From positions 1 through 62,319 of the forward strand of contig QXWW01000025.1 in assembly GCA_009911185.1 (NCBI GenBank): 62,319 nt of DNA. Reading direction: 5' to 3'. A program made the translations under genes and the position numbers. Of this stretch, positions 44,237 to 53,875 are shown piece after piece. The stretch's first letter is position 1. The number at the start of each line of letters is the position of its first letter. Below the pieces are notes generated by a model. That model did no database searches. It was not told where the DNA came from and saw only the letters and a program-made list of their open reading frames with translations. The stretch comes from Lachnospiraceae bacterium (GTDB lineage Bacteria > Bacillota > Clostridia > Lachnospirales > Lachnospiraceae).

Positions 44237-47200
44237 TCATTCCTTCTCTGCATTATGCTCCACCAAAAGTTCTTCCGTATCCTTTAAAATCATTTCCACA
44301 CGTTCCAGCGTTCCCATCGCTTTCTGCCTTTTATTATATCCCTTGTCATACTCAAAATAAGGCGCCTTGACATCCCTCACAAACTGGAGCGCGCCCTCAT
44401 ATTTTTCTGCCATCCGCATAATATTGGCTGGATTTATCTTCGCCTTATAATAAAATATAAATTTAATTTTTCCCCCACTCTCTTTAACTTCAGTATAATA
44501 GCAGTTATGCGCTTTGGCTTTCAACTGAGCGATTGCAAGAAGATTTTCTACTGCCCGGGGCGGTTCCCCGAAACGGTCAATCAGTTCCTCTAACATTTCC
44601 TCGCTCTCCTCCTGATTCTCAATTACTGCAATTCTCTTGTAAATATCAAGCTTCTGAAATTCGTTCGGAATATATGCCGGCGGTATAAAGGCGTCCACAT
44701 CCAGCTCCAGCGTCGTCTCGAACTGTTCTGGCGCCGCGTCCCCCTTTAAGGTCTTCACGGCTTCATTCAGCATCTTACAGTACAGGTCATATCCCACCGC
44801 TTCCATATGTCCATGCTGCTGGGCGCCCAGTAAATTTCCCGCCCCCCGTATTTCCAGATCCCGCATGGCGATTTTAAAACCGCTGCCCAATTCCGTAAAT
44901 TCCCGGATCGCTGACAAACGTTTTTCCGCAATCTCTTTTAACATTTTATTTCTTCGGTACATCAGGAATGCATAAGACGTTCTGTTCGACCGTCCTACGC
45001 GCCCCCTGAGCTGATAGAGCTGGGACAGTCCCAGGTTATCCGCATCGTGGATAATCATAGTATTCACATTGGAAATATCAAGTCCTGTTTCAATAATGGT
45101 TGTACTTACCAGTACATCAATCTCCCCATTGATAAACTGATACATTATATTCTCCAACTCGCGCTCTTTCATCTGGCCATGGGCAAATTCCACCCGCGCC
45201 TCCGGCACCAGTTCCGCAATCTTAGAAGTCACCTCCGCAATCTGATTGACCCGGTTGAAAACATAATATACCTGCCCATTCCTTGCCAACTCCCGGTTAA
45301 TTGCCTCTCTGACAATCTCTTCATTATACTCCATCACATATGTCTGGATAGGCAGCCGGTCCATTGGCGCCTCTTCCAGTACACTCATGTCCCGGATTCC
45401 AATCAGGCTCATATGAAGCGTTCTGGGAATAGGGGTTGCTGTCAACGTCAGCACATCCACATTTTTCTTCATTTGCTTAATTTTTTCTTTATGGGTTACT
45501 CCAAACCTCTGTTCTTCATCAATAATCAAAAGCCCCAAATCTTTAAATTCCACATCCTTTGACAACACCCGGTGGGTTCCAATCACAATATCCACCATCC
45601 CGCGCTTTAAATCCTCCACCGTCTTTTTCATCTGGGCGCTGGTGCAGAAACGGCACATTAACTCTACCCGCACCGGAAAGTCCTTCATGCGCTGGGCAAA
45701 ATTATTATAATGCTGCTGGGCAAGGATTGTAGTCGGCACCAGATAGACCACCTGCTTATTCTCCTGTACGGCTTTAAATGCCGCGCGAATGGCAATTTCC
45801 GTTTTACCATACCCCACATCCCCGCAGATTAAGCGGTCCATAATCTTTTTGCTCTCCATATCCCGCTTGGTTGCCTCAATGGCAAGCTCCTGATCTTCCG
45901 TCTCCTCGAACGGAAACAATTCTTCAAACTCCCTCTGCCACACCGTATCCGGCCCATACACAAAACCTGCGCTCTCCTGTCTCGCCGCATACAATTCCAC
46001 CAGTTCTTTCGCAATTTCTTTGACTGCGCCTTTGACCCGGTTCTTGGTTTTTTTCCATTCCTGTCCGTCTAAGCGGTTAATTTTCGGTTTCTTAGCCTCG
46101 GCTCCGGCATACTTTTGTATCGCTTCTAATTGAGTGGCAAGCACATACAGTATACTGCCTTTATCATATTCAATCTTTACATAGTCCTTTGCAGTTTTTT
46201 GAATCTCAATTTTCTCAATTCCGCGGTAAATACCTACGCCATAGCGTTCATGAACCACATAATCTCCCACGCTCAGATCTGTAAAGCTCTGAATCTTCTC
46301 CCCCTCATAGATCTTGCGTTTTTTCTTGCGCTTCTGCCCGCCGCCGAAAATATCGCTCTCCGAAATAACCACAAACTTCAATTCCGGATATTCAAATCCC
46401 CGCTTCAGCTTACCATAAGCCGCCATTACTTCCCCAGGCTGCACCAAATGGTCATAATCTTCACTATAAAAACAATTCAGTCCCTCCGCCTGAAGATCCT
46501 CACAAAGATGTCTGGCTCTGGTTCTTGAACCCGACAGCAGAATCACCCGGTATTTTTTCCTGCGGTACTGCTGCAAATCCTTCAACAACAATTCAAAACT
46601 GCGGTTATAAGGATTCACCGTCCTGGAAGAAATATTATATCTGGATTTTATTTCAATATCATTCACTTTCATATCGAGCGTTGTAACCGCCACACTCCTC
46701 CGTCTTTGTATTCTGGCAAAAACTTCATGTTCCGAATACAAAGCGTTCATCTGCCCTGGCAGTATATAACCTTTTTCCAGGCGGTGCCGCATACTCTCAG
46801 AAAATTCCTGGCTCACAGCCCTTCCTTTTTCGGCAAGTCTTGCCGGCTCATCCAGAAACACAATGGTATTGCTCTGTTCAAAGTAATCCAGAAAGGAGAC
46901 GGTGTCTTTTACAAAATATGTGAGATAGCTGTCCAGCCCGGCGCCTTGTCCAAACTCTGTAATTTCCTCCAGCAGGCTCTCCACAGCCGTCCTGACCCGG
47001 TGCGCCTCTTCGGTCTTCATATCTTTGCGAAACCTCTCGTAAAGCCGCGTCTTTTCCCGCTCCAGTGCTTTCAGGCCGCATGTTAAACTTTCCTGCGACA
47101 ATATCGTCTCACATGCAGGAAAAATACGTACCTTTTCCAGATTCTCAATGGACCGCTGGCTCTCCACATCAAAACTGCGCACAGAATCAATTTCATCGCC

Positions 47201-47782
47201 CCAAAGCTCCAGGCGATACGGATTTTCCTCGGTCAACGGAAAAATATCCAGAATACCTCCCCGGACAGCAAACTGCCCTGCGCTTTCGACCTGGTAATTT
47301 CTTTCATATCCCAGCCGCACCAGCTGTTGTTTCACTTCTTCCATTTCCAGGCTGTCTCCCACGGCAAAATCCAGGATTCCCTCCCTGATACAGGAAAGAG
47401 GCATCACCCGGTCCATCAGAGCATCAAAAGTAGTAACTACTGTAACCCTTCTGTCCTCTAACAATGCCTTTACTGCCGTCAAACGTTCTGCCGTCAGCAG
47501 ATTCCCCCGGATATCTGACTGATAAAACAGTACGTCCCTCGCTGGATAATATAGTACGTCCCGGTCAAAAAAACGGTAATTATCATAGAGTTCTCTTGCC
47601 TTTTGCTCCTGAAAAGTTACGATGAGTCCGTTATATTTTTCCTGCAGCAGACTATACATGAAATGAGGCTTCTGAGTGTCAATACACCCAGAAACCTGTG
47701 CAACTCCAAGGAAATCTATTAATTCTGCTTTTAATTTATTATATTCATTCAGACCCAGCAACGGTTCTGTAAAGCTCTTCAT
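44237..47782 (-). CDS. mfd: Transcription-repair coupling factor Mfd
   Basis: Displaces RNA polymerase stalled at lesions and recruits UvrA. At 1181 aa it is full length: UvrB-like N-terminal modules (about 1-330), the RNA-polymerase-interacting domain around 500-560 (VGDYVVHERYGVGIYRG), the RecG-like translocase with Walker A CGDVGYGKTE and DEEQRFGV, the relay/TRG region DMSVLEEAPMDRLPIQTY, and a C-terminal inhibitory domain. AGGAGG precedes the ATG. Follows pth by 14 bp, a widespread Firmicute order. Confidence 0.98.
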   Translation of the reverse strand: MKSFTEPLLGLNEYNKLKAELIDFLGVAQVSGCIDTQKPHFMYSLLQEKYNGLIVTFQEQKARELYDNYRFFDRDVLYYPARDVLFYQSDIRGNLLTAERLTAVKALLEDRRVTVVTTFDALMDRVMPLSCIREGILDFAVGDSLEMEEVKQQLVRLGYERNYQVESAGQFAVRGGILDIFPLTEENPYRLELWGDEIDSVRSFDVESQRSIENLEKVRIFPACETILSQESLTCGLKALEREKTRLYERFRKDMKTEEAHRVRTAVESLLEEITEFGQGAGLDSYLTYFVKDTVSFLDYFEQSNTIVFLDEPARLAEKGRAVSQEFSESMRHRLEKGYILPGQMNALYSEHEVFARIQRRRSVAVTTLDMKVNDIEIKSRYNISSRTVNPYNRSFELLLKDLQQYRRKKYRVILLSGSRTRARHLCEDLQAEGLNCFYSEDYDHLVQPGEVMAAYGKLKRGFEYPELKFVVISESDIFGGGQKRKKKRKIYEGEKIQSFTDLSVGDYVVHERYGVGIYRGIEKIEIQKTAKDYVKIEYDKGSILYVLATQLEAIQKYAGAEAKKPKINRLDGQEWKKTKNRVKGAVKEIAKELVELYAARQESAGFVYGPDTVWQREFEELFPFEETEDQELAIEATKRDMESKKIMDRLICGDVGYGKTEIAIRAAFKAVQENKQVVYLVPTTILAQQHYNNFAQRMKDFPVRVELMCRFCTSAQMKKTVEDLKRGMVDIVIGTHRVLSKDVEFKDLGLLIIDEEQRFGVTHKEKIKQMKKNVDVLTLTATPIPRTLHMSLIGIRDMSVLEEAPMDRLPIQTYVMEYNEEIVREAINRELARNGQVYYVFNRVNQIAEVTSKIAELVPEARVEFAHGQMKERELENIMYQFINGEIDVLVSTTIIETGLDISNVNTMIIHDADNLGLSQLYQLRGRVGRSNRTSYAFLMYRRNKMLKEIAEKRLSAIREFTELGSGFKIAMRDLEIRGAGNLLGAQQHGHMEAVGYDLYCKMLNEAVKTLKGDAAPEQFETTLELDVDAFIPPAYIPNEFQKLDIYKRIAVIENQEESEEMLEELIDRFGEPPRAVENLLAIAQLKAKAHNCYYTEVKESGGKIKFIFYYKAKINPANIMRMAEKYEGALQFVRDVKAPYFEYDKGYNKRQKAMGTLERVEMILKDTEELLVEHNAEKE

Positions 47783-47796
47783 ACTGCCTCCTGTCC

Positions 47797-48357
47797 TCAG
47801 TTAAATTGATTCATCGCCTGTTCCGTCTTTCCCTGTACCATCAGGGCTACGGCCTCACACGCCCGCTCAAATGCATCCTTTACCTGTTTTCTCTCTGCTT
47901 TGGAAAAACGGCCCAGCACATAATCTGCAAGATCCCAGCCTTCCGGCTTTTCTCCTACCCCCACCTTAATACGCTGAAATTCCTGGGTCCCCGCATGGCT
48001 GATTATGCTCTTGATCCCGTTATGCCCTCCGGCGCTTCCCTTTTTCCGGATTCTGATCCTGCCCGGAGCCAGACTGACATCGTCGTATATAACGATCAAT
48101 TGCGATTCCGGATTCAGCTTATAGTAATTCAAGACCGCTCCGATACTCTCTCCGCTGAGATTCATAAAAGTCTGCGGTTTTACCAACAGCGCTTTCTGCC
48201 CCTCGATTACTCCAGTTCCACACAATGCTTTATGTTTTTTCTCCCTGATACGGACATTGTATTTGTCTGCCAGCATATCAATCACGTCAAAGCCAACGTT
48301 GTGCCGGGTTCCTTCATACCTGAGAGACGGATTTCCTAGTCCTGCAATTACAAACAT
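47797..48357 (-). CDS. pth: Peptidyl-tRNA hydrolase
   Basis: Frees tRNA from prematurely released peptidyl-tRNA. Active-site residues are visible as Asn9 (GLGNP) and His19 (GTRHNVGF), with DDVSLAPG and GSAGGHNGIKSI further on. At 186 aa it is full length. Coupled with mfd downstream. AAAGGAAG precedes the ATG. Confidence 0.97.
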   Translation of the reverse strand: MFVIAGLGNPSLRYEGTRHNVGFDVIDMLADKYNVRIREKKHKALCGTGVIEGQKALLVKPQTFMNLSGESIGAVLNYYKLNPESQLIVIYDDVSLAPGRIRIRKKGSAGGHNGIKSIISHAGTQEFQRIKVGVGEKPEGWDLADYVLGRFSKAERKQVKDAFERACEAVALMVQGKTEQAMNQFN

Positions 48358-48395
48358 CGTTTTTCTTCCTTTCCTGTCTTCATATGTAATATGTA

Positions 48396-49217
48396 TCAGC
48401 CGAGAAAACCAAAATACAGTATGACCAGTCCTCCCAAAATAATGCGGTAGTAACCAAACGCCCTGAAATCATGTTTTCTGATATACCCCATCAGGAAACG
48501 AATTACCACCACAGATACAGCAAACGACACAGCCATTCCTACCAGCAGTATACTCAGTTCCTGTCTGGTAAATGCAAGGCCAAAACTCAAAAGTTTTAAG
48601 AAGCTGGCTCCAAACATGACAGGAATTGCAAGATAAAAAGTAAATTCTGCCGCCACGGAACGGGAGACGCCAATCAGCAAAGCTCCAATAATCGTTGCAC
48701 CCGATCTCGATGTTCCGGGAAATACTGCCGCCACTAGCTGAAACAGTCCGATGATAAAGGCAACCTGCCAGGTCAGTTCCCCAGTACTCCGGATCAAAGG
48801 CTTACTGCCGCGATTCATATTTTCTACCAGAATAAAAATAAGCCCTACGGCAATCAACATCACTGCCACAACCCAGTAATTATACAGATGCTCATCCAGC
48901 CAATCTCCAAACAGCACGCCTACAACTCCCGCCGGAACACATGCAACCAGTATTTTTCCCCAAAGCTCCATAATATCCCAGTCCACGACTTCCCTTTTTT
49001 TCAGGCGAAAGGGAAAAATCCTCTCCCAGAACATCAGTACCACTGCGAGGATCGCCCCCAACTGTACTACAACCAGAAACATATTCCAAAACTCCGCTGA
49101 CACCTCCATTGGCATGACCTTTTCCAACAAAATCATATGTCCGGTACTGCTGACTGGCAGCCACTCTGTAATTCCTTCCACAATCCCATATATCACGGCT
49201 TTTAAAATCTCTAACAT
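48396..49217 (-). CDS. uppP: Undecaprenyl-diphosphatase (BacA/UppP)
   Basis: Recycles the undecaprenyl pyrophosphate lipid carrier for wall synthesis and gives bacitracin tolerance. Polytopic (about eight helices, 273 aa) with the two family motifs: EGITEWLPVSSTGH near the N-terminus and PGTSRSGATI near residue 168. It precedes pth on the same strand with a 38-bp gap. Bacitracin tolerance would complement the BceAB-like transporter at 59-62 kb. Confidence 0.96.
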   Translation of the reverse strand: MLEILKAVIYGIVEGITEWLPVSSTGHMILLEKVMPMEVSAEFWNMFLVVVQLGAILAVVLMFWERIFPFRLKKREVVDWDIMELWGKILVACVPAGVVGVLFGDWLDEHLYNYWVVAVMLIAVGLIFILVENMNRGSKPLIRSTGELTWQVAFIIGLFQLVAAVFPGTSRSGATIIGALLIGVSRSVAAEFTFYLAIPVMFGASFLKLLSFGLAFTRQELSILLVGMAVSFAVSVVVIRFLMGYIRKHDFRAFGYYRIILGGLVILYFGFLG

Positions 49218-49693
49218 AACTCATGATTTCCTTTCTAATTTAACTTCGTCCCTGAAAACAGCATTCGGGAACCCCGGTCTTTCTTTTTCCTTATCGGTAC
49301 GAAAGAAGCCCCCTCCTTCATGCCCAATAACAGTATATCACACTACAATGAATTTTAGGAGTAACTGCGCTTAATTTTTTTATTTTGATTTTATTAATAC
49401 TTTTTCTTCAATTTCTTAATAATAAATAAATATTTGTTTTTTTATTGACTTTTTCCTGTTTTTTCCTTATTAATAATTATAGAGATATAATTTAGTAATG
49501 TAACAGATTACAGAACATCAATACCCCCGCCGCAAGCAAAGGATCCCAAGCCTGCAGCGCTGCATAGCCCCAGGATTTGCGGCCTCGCGGCATTCGTTAA
49601 ATATCTGTGCAGACATAGCCTTTTTTCTCATTGCCTGCAGAAATAAAATTAATAATTACCTATGTGTGAACGTATCTGATAAGGAGCTTAGTT
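49218..49693. other. AT-rich intergenic region with possible leader structure
   Basis: The first ~110 bp hold the uppP leader, with an extended -10 (minus strand TGATATACT near 49332-49340). From 49380 to 49500 the DNA is very AT-rich and includes TTGACT (about 49445), a possible plus-strand promoter. At 49530-49585 a compact GC-rich block starts CCGCAA and closes TTGCGG, with CTGCAGCGCTGCA inside. This could be a regulatory leader of the SH3b gene, but I could not match it to a riboswitch class. No ORF is supported. Confidence 0.4.
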
Positions 49694-50521
49694 ATGAAAT
49701 CAAAACCTTTCTTCAAAAAATATCTTTTTTCGTTGTTGTTACTGCTATCGGCTTCCTTTTGTATTCCTCAGACTGCTTTTGCCGTTAAAAAACCTGCGAT
49801 GGTTAGAAGCCTGAAATGCGGAACCACCACCAAAAACAGTATTAATATTTCCTGGAAACCCCAAAACGGAATTTCCGGTTATCAGATATTCCGTTCTGCC
49901 TCCTACGACGGTCCTTACGAAAAACTTAAGGACGTCACTGCCGAAAACTGTTCATTCTGTAATATAAATCTGCAAAGCGGCAGGGAATATTACTATCGGG
50001 TCCGCGCTTATAAAACAGATGGCAATTATGTAATAACCGGCAACTTTTCCAACGCACTCTCAGCACACACGAAATGCACCTCCCGCACCGCCGCTTTGCG
50101 TGCCCGGGCGAACGTACGAAAACATGCCGGGATCAACCATCCTGTAATTACCACTCTGAACACCGGCAGCAAAGTCACTGTAATTTGTACTGCAAACGAT
50201 AAATCGGGAGCTTCCTGGAGCCGCATTTCTTTCAAAACGGGCCGCAAAAAGAAAATCGGCTATATCAGATCTGATCTTTTGTCCACGGGACAGCAAACGC
50301 CAGAAATCACTGGTATCGTAATTGCCAACAGCGGACTGCACCTTCGCAGATCTGCCAGCGTCAGCGGCCAGATTATCACCACCTTGTCCAGAGGCACAAA
50401 AATTTCCATTGTTAGCCAGATAACCGGAAGCGATGGACAGAAATGGTACCAGGTTCGTTTTAAACAGGGGAAAAAAACCTTAAAAGGGTATGTATTGGCC
50501 CGCTATATCCGTATTTCTTAA
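49694..50521 (+). CDS. Secreted protein with fibronectin-III-like and two SH3b domains
   Basis: A signal peptide (about 1-30) is followed by an FnIII-like domain (about 35-128; SINISWKPQNGISGYQIFR) and two bacterial SH3 domains (about 133-197 and 205-275; each with ANVRKHAG or LHLRRSASV followed by a GYIRS or GYVLARYIR end). Such SH3b domains bind cell wall. No catalytic domain, so it is probably a wall-associated scaffold or a targeting protein. GGAG lies upstream of the ATG. Monocistronic and convergent with spoVG. Confidence 0.85.
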   Translation: MKSKPFFKKYLFSLLLLLSASFCIPQTAFAVKKPAMVRSLKCGTTTKNSINISWKPQNGISGYQIFRSASYDGPYEKLKDVTAENCSFCNINLQSGREYYYRVRAYKTDGNYVITGNFSNALSAHTKCTSRTAALRARANVRKHAGINHPVITTLNTGSKVTVICTANDKSGASWSRISFKTGRKKKIGYIRSDLLSTGQQTPEITGIVIANSGLHLRRSASVSGQIITTLSRGTKISIVSQITGSDGQKWYQVRFKQGKKTLKGYVLARYIRIS

Positions 50522-50530
50522 ATATTAGAG

Positions 50531-50576
50531 GACAAAAAAAGAGTGCTGCAATCTTTAATAACACTCTTTTTTGTCT
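50531..50576. terminator. Bidirectional terminator between the SH3b gene and spoVG
   Basis: AAAAAAAGAGTG pairs with CACTCTTTTTT around a ~15-nt loop; A- and T-runs serve both strands. Confidence 0.85.
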
Positions 50577-50640
50577 AAACCGTGTATCAATTTTGATTTT
50601 GGCAATCCTTCTCAGATTCACCGTTTTTTATTTTCATAAC

Positions 50641-50907
50641 TTATGCTTCCACAACTATCTCTTCCTGATACTTATCCAAAATCGTCTTTTGAATATTCTC
50701 CCGCGTCTGGGAATTAATCGGATGAGCAATATCACGATATTCCCCGTCTGTCGCTCTTCTGCTGGGCATAGCGATAAAAAGACCTTTTTCCCCTTCGATC
50801 ACCTTAATATCATGTACTACAAATTCTTCGTCAATGGTAATAGACACTACTGCCCGCATTTTCCCTTCTTTCTCTACCTTACGGATTCTCACGTCTGTTA
50901 TCTGCAT
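50641..50907 (-). CDS. spoVG: Septation protein SpoVG
   Basis: Small conserved nucleic-acid-binding regulator (88 aa) acting on division, sporulation and virulence genes in Firmicutes. Family core [28 protein letters not shown] and FIAMPSRR is intact, and [12 protein letters not shown] follows. GGGGG lies upstream of the ATG. Its upstream region contains two tandem palindromes with TATAAT on both strands. Confidence 0.97.
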   Translation of the reverse strand: MQITDVRIRKVEKEGKMRAVVSITIDEEFVVHDIKVIEGEKGLFIAMPSRRATDGEYRDIAHPINSQTRENIQKTILDKYQEEIVVEA

Positions 50908-50995
50908 AAATCTTCTGCCCCCTTTATATATCTTCCTATTTCTTAAGAACAGGTTTTATCTCTGTAAATATGCAGGTTTATCCCATACCGCTTTC

Positions 50996-51023
50996 ATGGT
51001 ATAATATGCCGATATTATGCCAT
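50996..51023. repeat. Palindrome 1 upstream of spoVG
   Basis: ATGGTATAATAT-GCCG-ATATTATGCCAT: 12-bp arms with a single T-G wobble. Both strands read a TATAAT-like or extended -10 sequence. Confidence 0.6.
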
Positions 51024-51074
51024 ACTGCACCGCGGTATATGCTATGGTTTTCATGCCGTTTGCTACGCTTCGGA

Positions 51075-51102
51075 TGGTATAATATTTCTCAATATTATAC
51101 CA
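51075..51102. repeat. Palindrome 2 upstream of spoVG
   Basis: TGGTATAATATT-TCTC-AATATTATACCA: perfect 12-bp arms. It resembles palindrome 1 closely and lies 79 bp away. It could be a glgD 3'-end hairpin, a promoter/operator for spoVG, or a dispersed element. Confidence 0.6.
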
Positions 51103-51165
51103 GAACCAAAGAACCTCCATTCTTGTTCACCGAATGCGCAGATATTTTGTTCATACTTATAATCA

Positions 51166-52281
51166 TTAAATTACATATCTCTCATTATGTTCATACACAA
51201 CCTTTATTCCATCGCCGCCGCTGAAATAAGTATTTGCACGGAGCGTGTCCCGGCTCTCCACGATACAATTTTCAATATGCGTATTGTCACCAATATACAC
51301 GTCGTTTAAAATGATGGAATTCTTAATGACACAGTTCTTTCCTACGAACGCTTTTTTAAATAAAATTGAATTTTCCACCTTGCTGTTGATGATACATCCA
51401 CTGGAAACCAGACTGTTGCGCACATCGGAGCCTACGTTATATTTTGCTGGCGGGAGATCATCAACCTTAGAATAAATTCTCGGCTCATCTCTGAAATATT
51501 TCCTTATGTCCGGTTTTAAGAAATCCATATTGGTCTTATAATAAGATTCCACGGTGGAAATATTATTCCAATACGACTCCAGCTTATAACCAAAGATCCG
51601 TTTCATATTCTTGTAGCGGATAAGAATGTCTGTTACAAAATCATAGCGGTTCTCTTCCGCACAGCGTTCCAGCATTTCTATAAGCTGTCTTCTGCGGAGC
51701 ACATAAATACCTGCTGAGATCGTATTAGACTGCGCTACCATGGGTTTTTCTTCAAATTCTACGATTCTGGAATCTTCATTCATCCGTACTACGCCAAAAC
51801 GGCTCACATCCTCGCCTACTGGCATGTCCTTACAAACAATCGTAATATCTGCCTTCTTCTCAATATGATACTCCAGCAGTTTATTATAATCCATCTTGTA
51901 CACACAATCGCCCGCCGCAATGATAACATATGGCTCATGACTCTGCTTTAAGAAAGTAATATTGCGAAACATAGCGTCCGCTGTTCCCCGGTACCACCAT
52001 GCGTTATCAGAAGTTACCGTCGGATTAAATACGAACAGCCCTCCCTGTTTTCTGCCGAAATCCCACCATTTGGAAGAACTGAGATGCTCATTCAGGCTTC
52101 TTGCGTTATACTGCGTTAAAACTGCCACCTTCTGAATATGTGAATTACTCATGTTGCTGAGCGCAAAATCAATACAGCGAAAACATCCGCCTACCGGCAT
52201 GGCTGCAATGGCTCTCTTATTAGAAAGCTCCTGCATCTTGCTGTTATTTCCGCCTGCTAATATAATACCTAATGCCTTCAT
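51166..52281 (-). CDS. glgD: Glucose-1-phosphate adenylyltransferase regulatory subunit
   Basis: Partner of GlgC in ADP-glucose synthesis for glycogen. The nucleotidyltransferase fold is kept, but the catalytic loop reads LAGGNNSKM instead of GGxGxRL, so it is the non-catalytic subunit as in other Firmicutes. C-terminal left-handed beta-helix repeats (about 290-360; [14 protein letters not shown]) are present. Its ATG overlaps the glgC stop as ATGA. No glycogen synthase or branching enzyme is in the window. Confidence 0.95.
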   Translation of the reverse strand: MKALGIILAGGNNSKMQELSNKRAIAAMPVGGCFRCIDFALSNMSNSHIQKVAVLTQYNARSLNEHLSSSKWWDFGRKQGGLFVFNPTVTSDNAWWYRGTADAMFRNITFLKQSHEPYVIIAAGDCVYKMDYNKLLEYHIEKKADITIVCKDMPVGEDVSRFGVVRMNEDSRIVEFEEKPMVAQSNTISAGIYVLRRRQLIEMLERCAEENRYDFVTDILIRYKNMKRIFGYKLESYWNNISTVESYYKTNMDFLKPDIRKYFRDEPRIYSKVDDLPPAKYNVGSDVRNSLVSSGCIINSKVENSILFKKAFVGKNCVIKNSIILNDVYIGDNTHIENCIVESRDTLRANTYFSGGDGIKVVYEHNERYVI

Positions 52282-53552
52282 ACTCTGTCACCTGCCTTAA
52301 TGATTGATTCACCGCCTGCCAAAAGGCCATCCGGATAATCTTCTTTATCGGTCTTGCCGGATATCGCTGTATTCTTACCTATCTTAACACCTGGCGGTAT
52401 TACAGAATTCTCTCCAATAGTCACCAGACCAAAAGAGTACACGCTCTTGTTGAGCTTATTCTCTGCTTCTTCTCCTACACCCAGCTCTACATTATTTCCA
52501 ATCGTAACATTCTCTGCTACAATCGCTTTTGTGATGGTAACATGATCACCAATCACGGTATCCTGCATGATAATCGAATCACGAACCACGGTATCCTTGC
52601 CAATCACAACGCCTGCTCCAATAACGGAACCGTAGACCTTACCGTAAATCTCACAGCCTTCCCCAATGATACACCGTTCTGTAACTGCATCTTCTGCGAT
52701 AAACTGCGGTTCAATAATATCGCTCTTGGTATAAATCTTCCAGTACTCTTCATAGAGGTTAAATTCCGGAATCAGGTCAATCAGCTCCATGTTAGCCTCC
52801 CAATAGGAGCCAAGCGTCCCCACATCCTTCCAATATCCATTGTACTCATAGGCAAATAACCGTCTTCCATTCTCTCTGCAGTACGGAATAATATGTTTAC
52901 CAAAGTCACAGTTACTCTGCTCTGACATGGTCACCAGGGCTTCTCTTAAAACACTCCAGTTAAAAATGTAAATACCCATAGATGCAAGATTACTTCTGGG
53001 ATTTTCCGGCTTCTCTTCAAAATCCATAATCTGCTTATTATCATCTGTAATGACCAGACCAAAACGGCTGGCCTCTTCCCATGGCACTGGCATGGCTGCA
53101 ATTGTGACATCAGCATTATTTTCCTTATGGAAATCCAGCATCACCTCATAATTCATTTTATAAATATGGTCGCCTGAAAGAATCAGCACATATTCAGGGT
53201 GATAACTGTCAATGTAATTCAGATTCTGGTAAATTGCATTTGCCGTACCTGAGTACCACTCACTATTGTCGCTCTTCTCGTACGGTGGCAGTACTGTGAC
53301 ACCACCATTGTTGCGGTCCAGATCCCACGGAATACCAATTCCAATGTGGGTATTCAGACGTAACGGCTGATACTGTGTCAACACGCCAACGGTATCTATC
53401 CCCGAATTTACACAGTTACTCAACGGAAAATCAATAATTCGATATTTACCGCCAAATGCTACAGCCGGTTTGGCAACATTAGAAGTTAATACTCCCAGTC
53501 TGCTGCCCTGACCCCCTGCCAAAAGCATGGCTATCATTTCTTTACGAATCAT
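52278..53552 (-). CDS. glgC: Glucose-1-phosphate adenylyltransferase catalytic subunit
   Basis: Makes ADP-glucose from glucose-1-phosphate and ATP, the committed step of glycogen synthesis. Catalytic loop [11 protein letters not shown] and [11 protein letters not shown] are intact; the C-terminal beta-helix runs from about residue 290. The ATG at 53552 has AGAGGTGAG upstream and is preferred over an in-frame GTG three codons earlier. An extended -10 (TGCTATAAT on the minus strand) lies about 45 bp upstream. Operon glgC-glgD. Confidence 0.96.
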   Translation of the reverse strand: MIRKEMIAMLLAGGQGSRLGVLTSNVAKPAVAFGGKYRIIDFPLSNCVNSGIDTVGVLTQYQPLRLNTHIGIGIPWDLDRNNGGVTVLPPYEKSDNSEWYSGTANAIYQNLNYIDSYHPEYVLILSGDHIYKMNYEVMLDFHKENNADVTIAAMPVPWEEASRFGLVITDDNKQIMDFEEKPENPRSNLASMGIYIFNWSVLREALVTMSEQSNCDFGKHIIPYCRENGRRLFAYEYNGYWKDVGTLGSYWEANMELIDLIPEFNLYEEYWKIYTKSDIIEPQFIAEDAVTERCIIGEGCEIYGKVYGSVIGAGVVIGKDTVVRDSIIMQDTVIGDHVTITKAIVAENVTIGNNVELGVGEEAENKLNKSVYSFGLVTIGENSVIPPGVKIGKNTAISGKTDKEDYPDGLLAGGESIIKAGDRV

Positions 53553-53597
53553 GTCTCTCACCTCTCGTCAATTAATTTCTTGTTACTTACATCCTAT

Positions 53598-53606
53598 ATT
53601 ATAGCA
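53598..53606 (-). promoter_or_regulatory. Extended -10 promoter of glgCD
   Basis: TGCTATAAT on the minus strand with a poor -35. Confidence 0.6.
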
Positions 53607-53740
53607 CATCAAAATCATTTAGTACACATATTTCACAATTTTTTTGGCCGAAAATAAATAATTTTGTCACATCGCACAACACTTTTTACTCAATTGTTAC
53701 ATAGAAACACCCCATTTTATTTTTCTTTCACAATTTTTAA

Positions 53741-53768
53741 TTTGCAAAATGCAAACTGTTGGTATAAA
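53741..53768 (+). promoter_or_regulatory. murC promoter with palindromic operator candidate
   Basis: The perfect palindrome TTTGCA-AAA-TGCAAA (53741-53755) occupies the -35 region and is followed by an extended -10, TGGTATAAA. A leader of about 100 nt follows, with TTACAG/CTGTAA pairing near 53830-53850. The palindrome may bind a repressor; nothing in the sequence names it. Confidence 0.5.
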
Positions 53769-53875
53769 ATGAAATTAATTTAATATTTAATAAAGGAAAG
53801 ACTGGTTCGCGTATCAGGAGGGTACAGCCTTACAGGCGCATTTGTACTGTAAACAAGGCCAGACAGGTAAAATAT

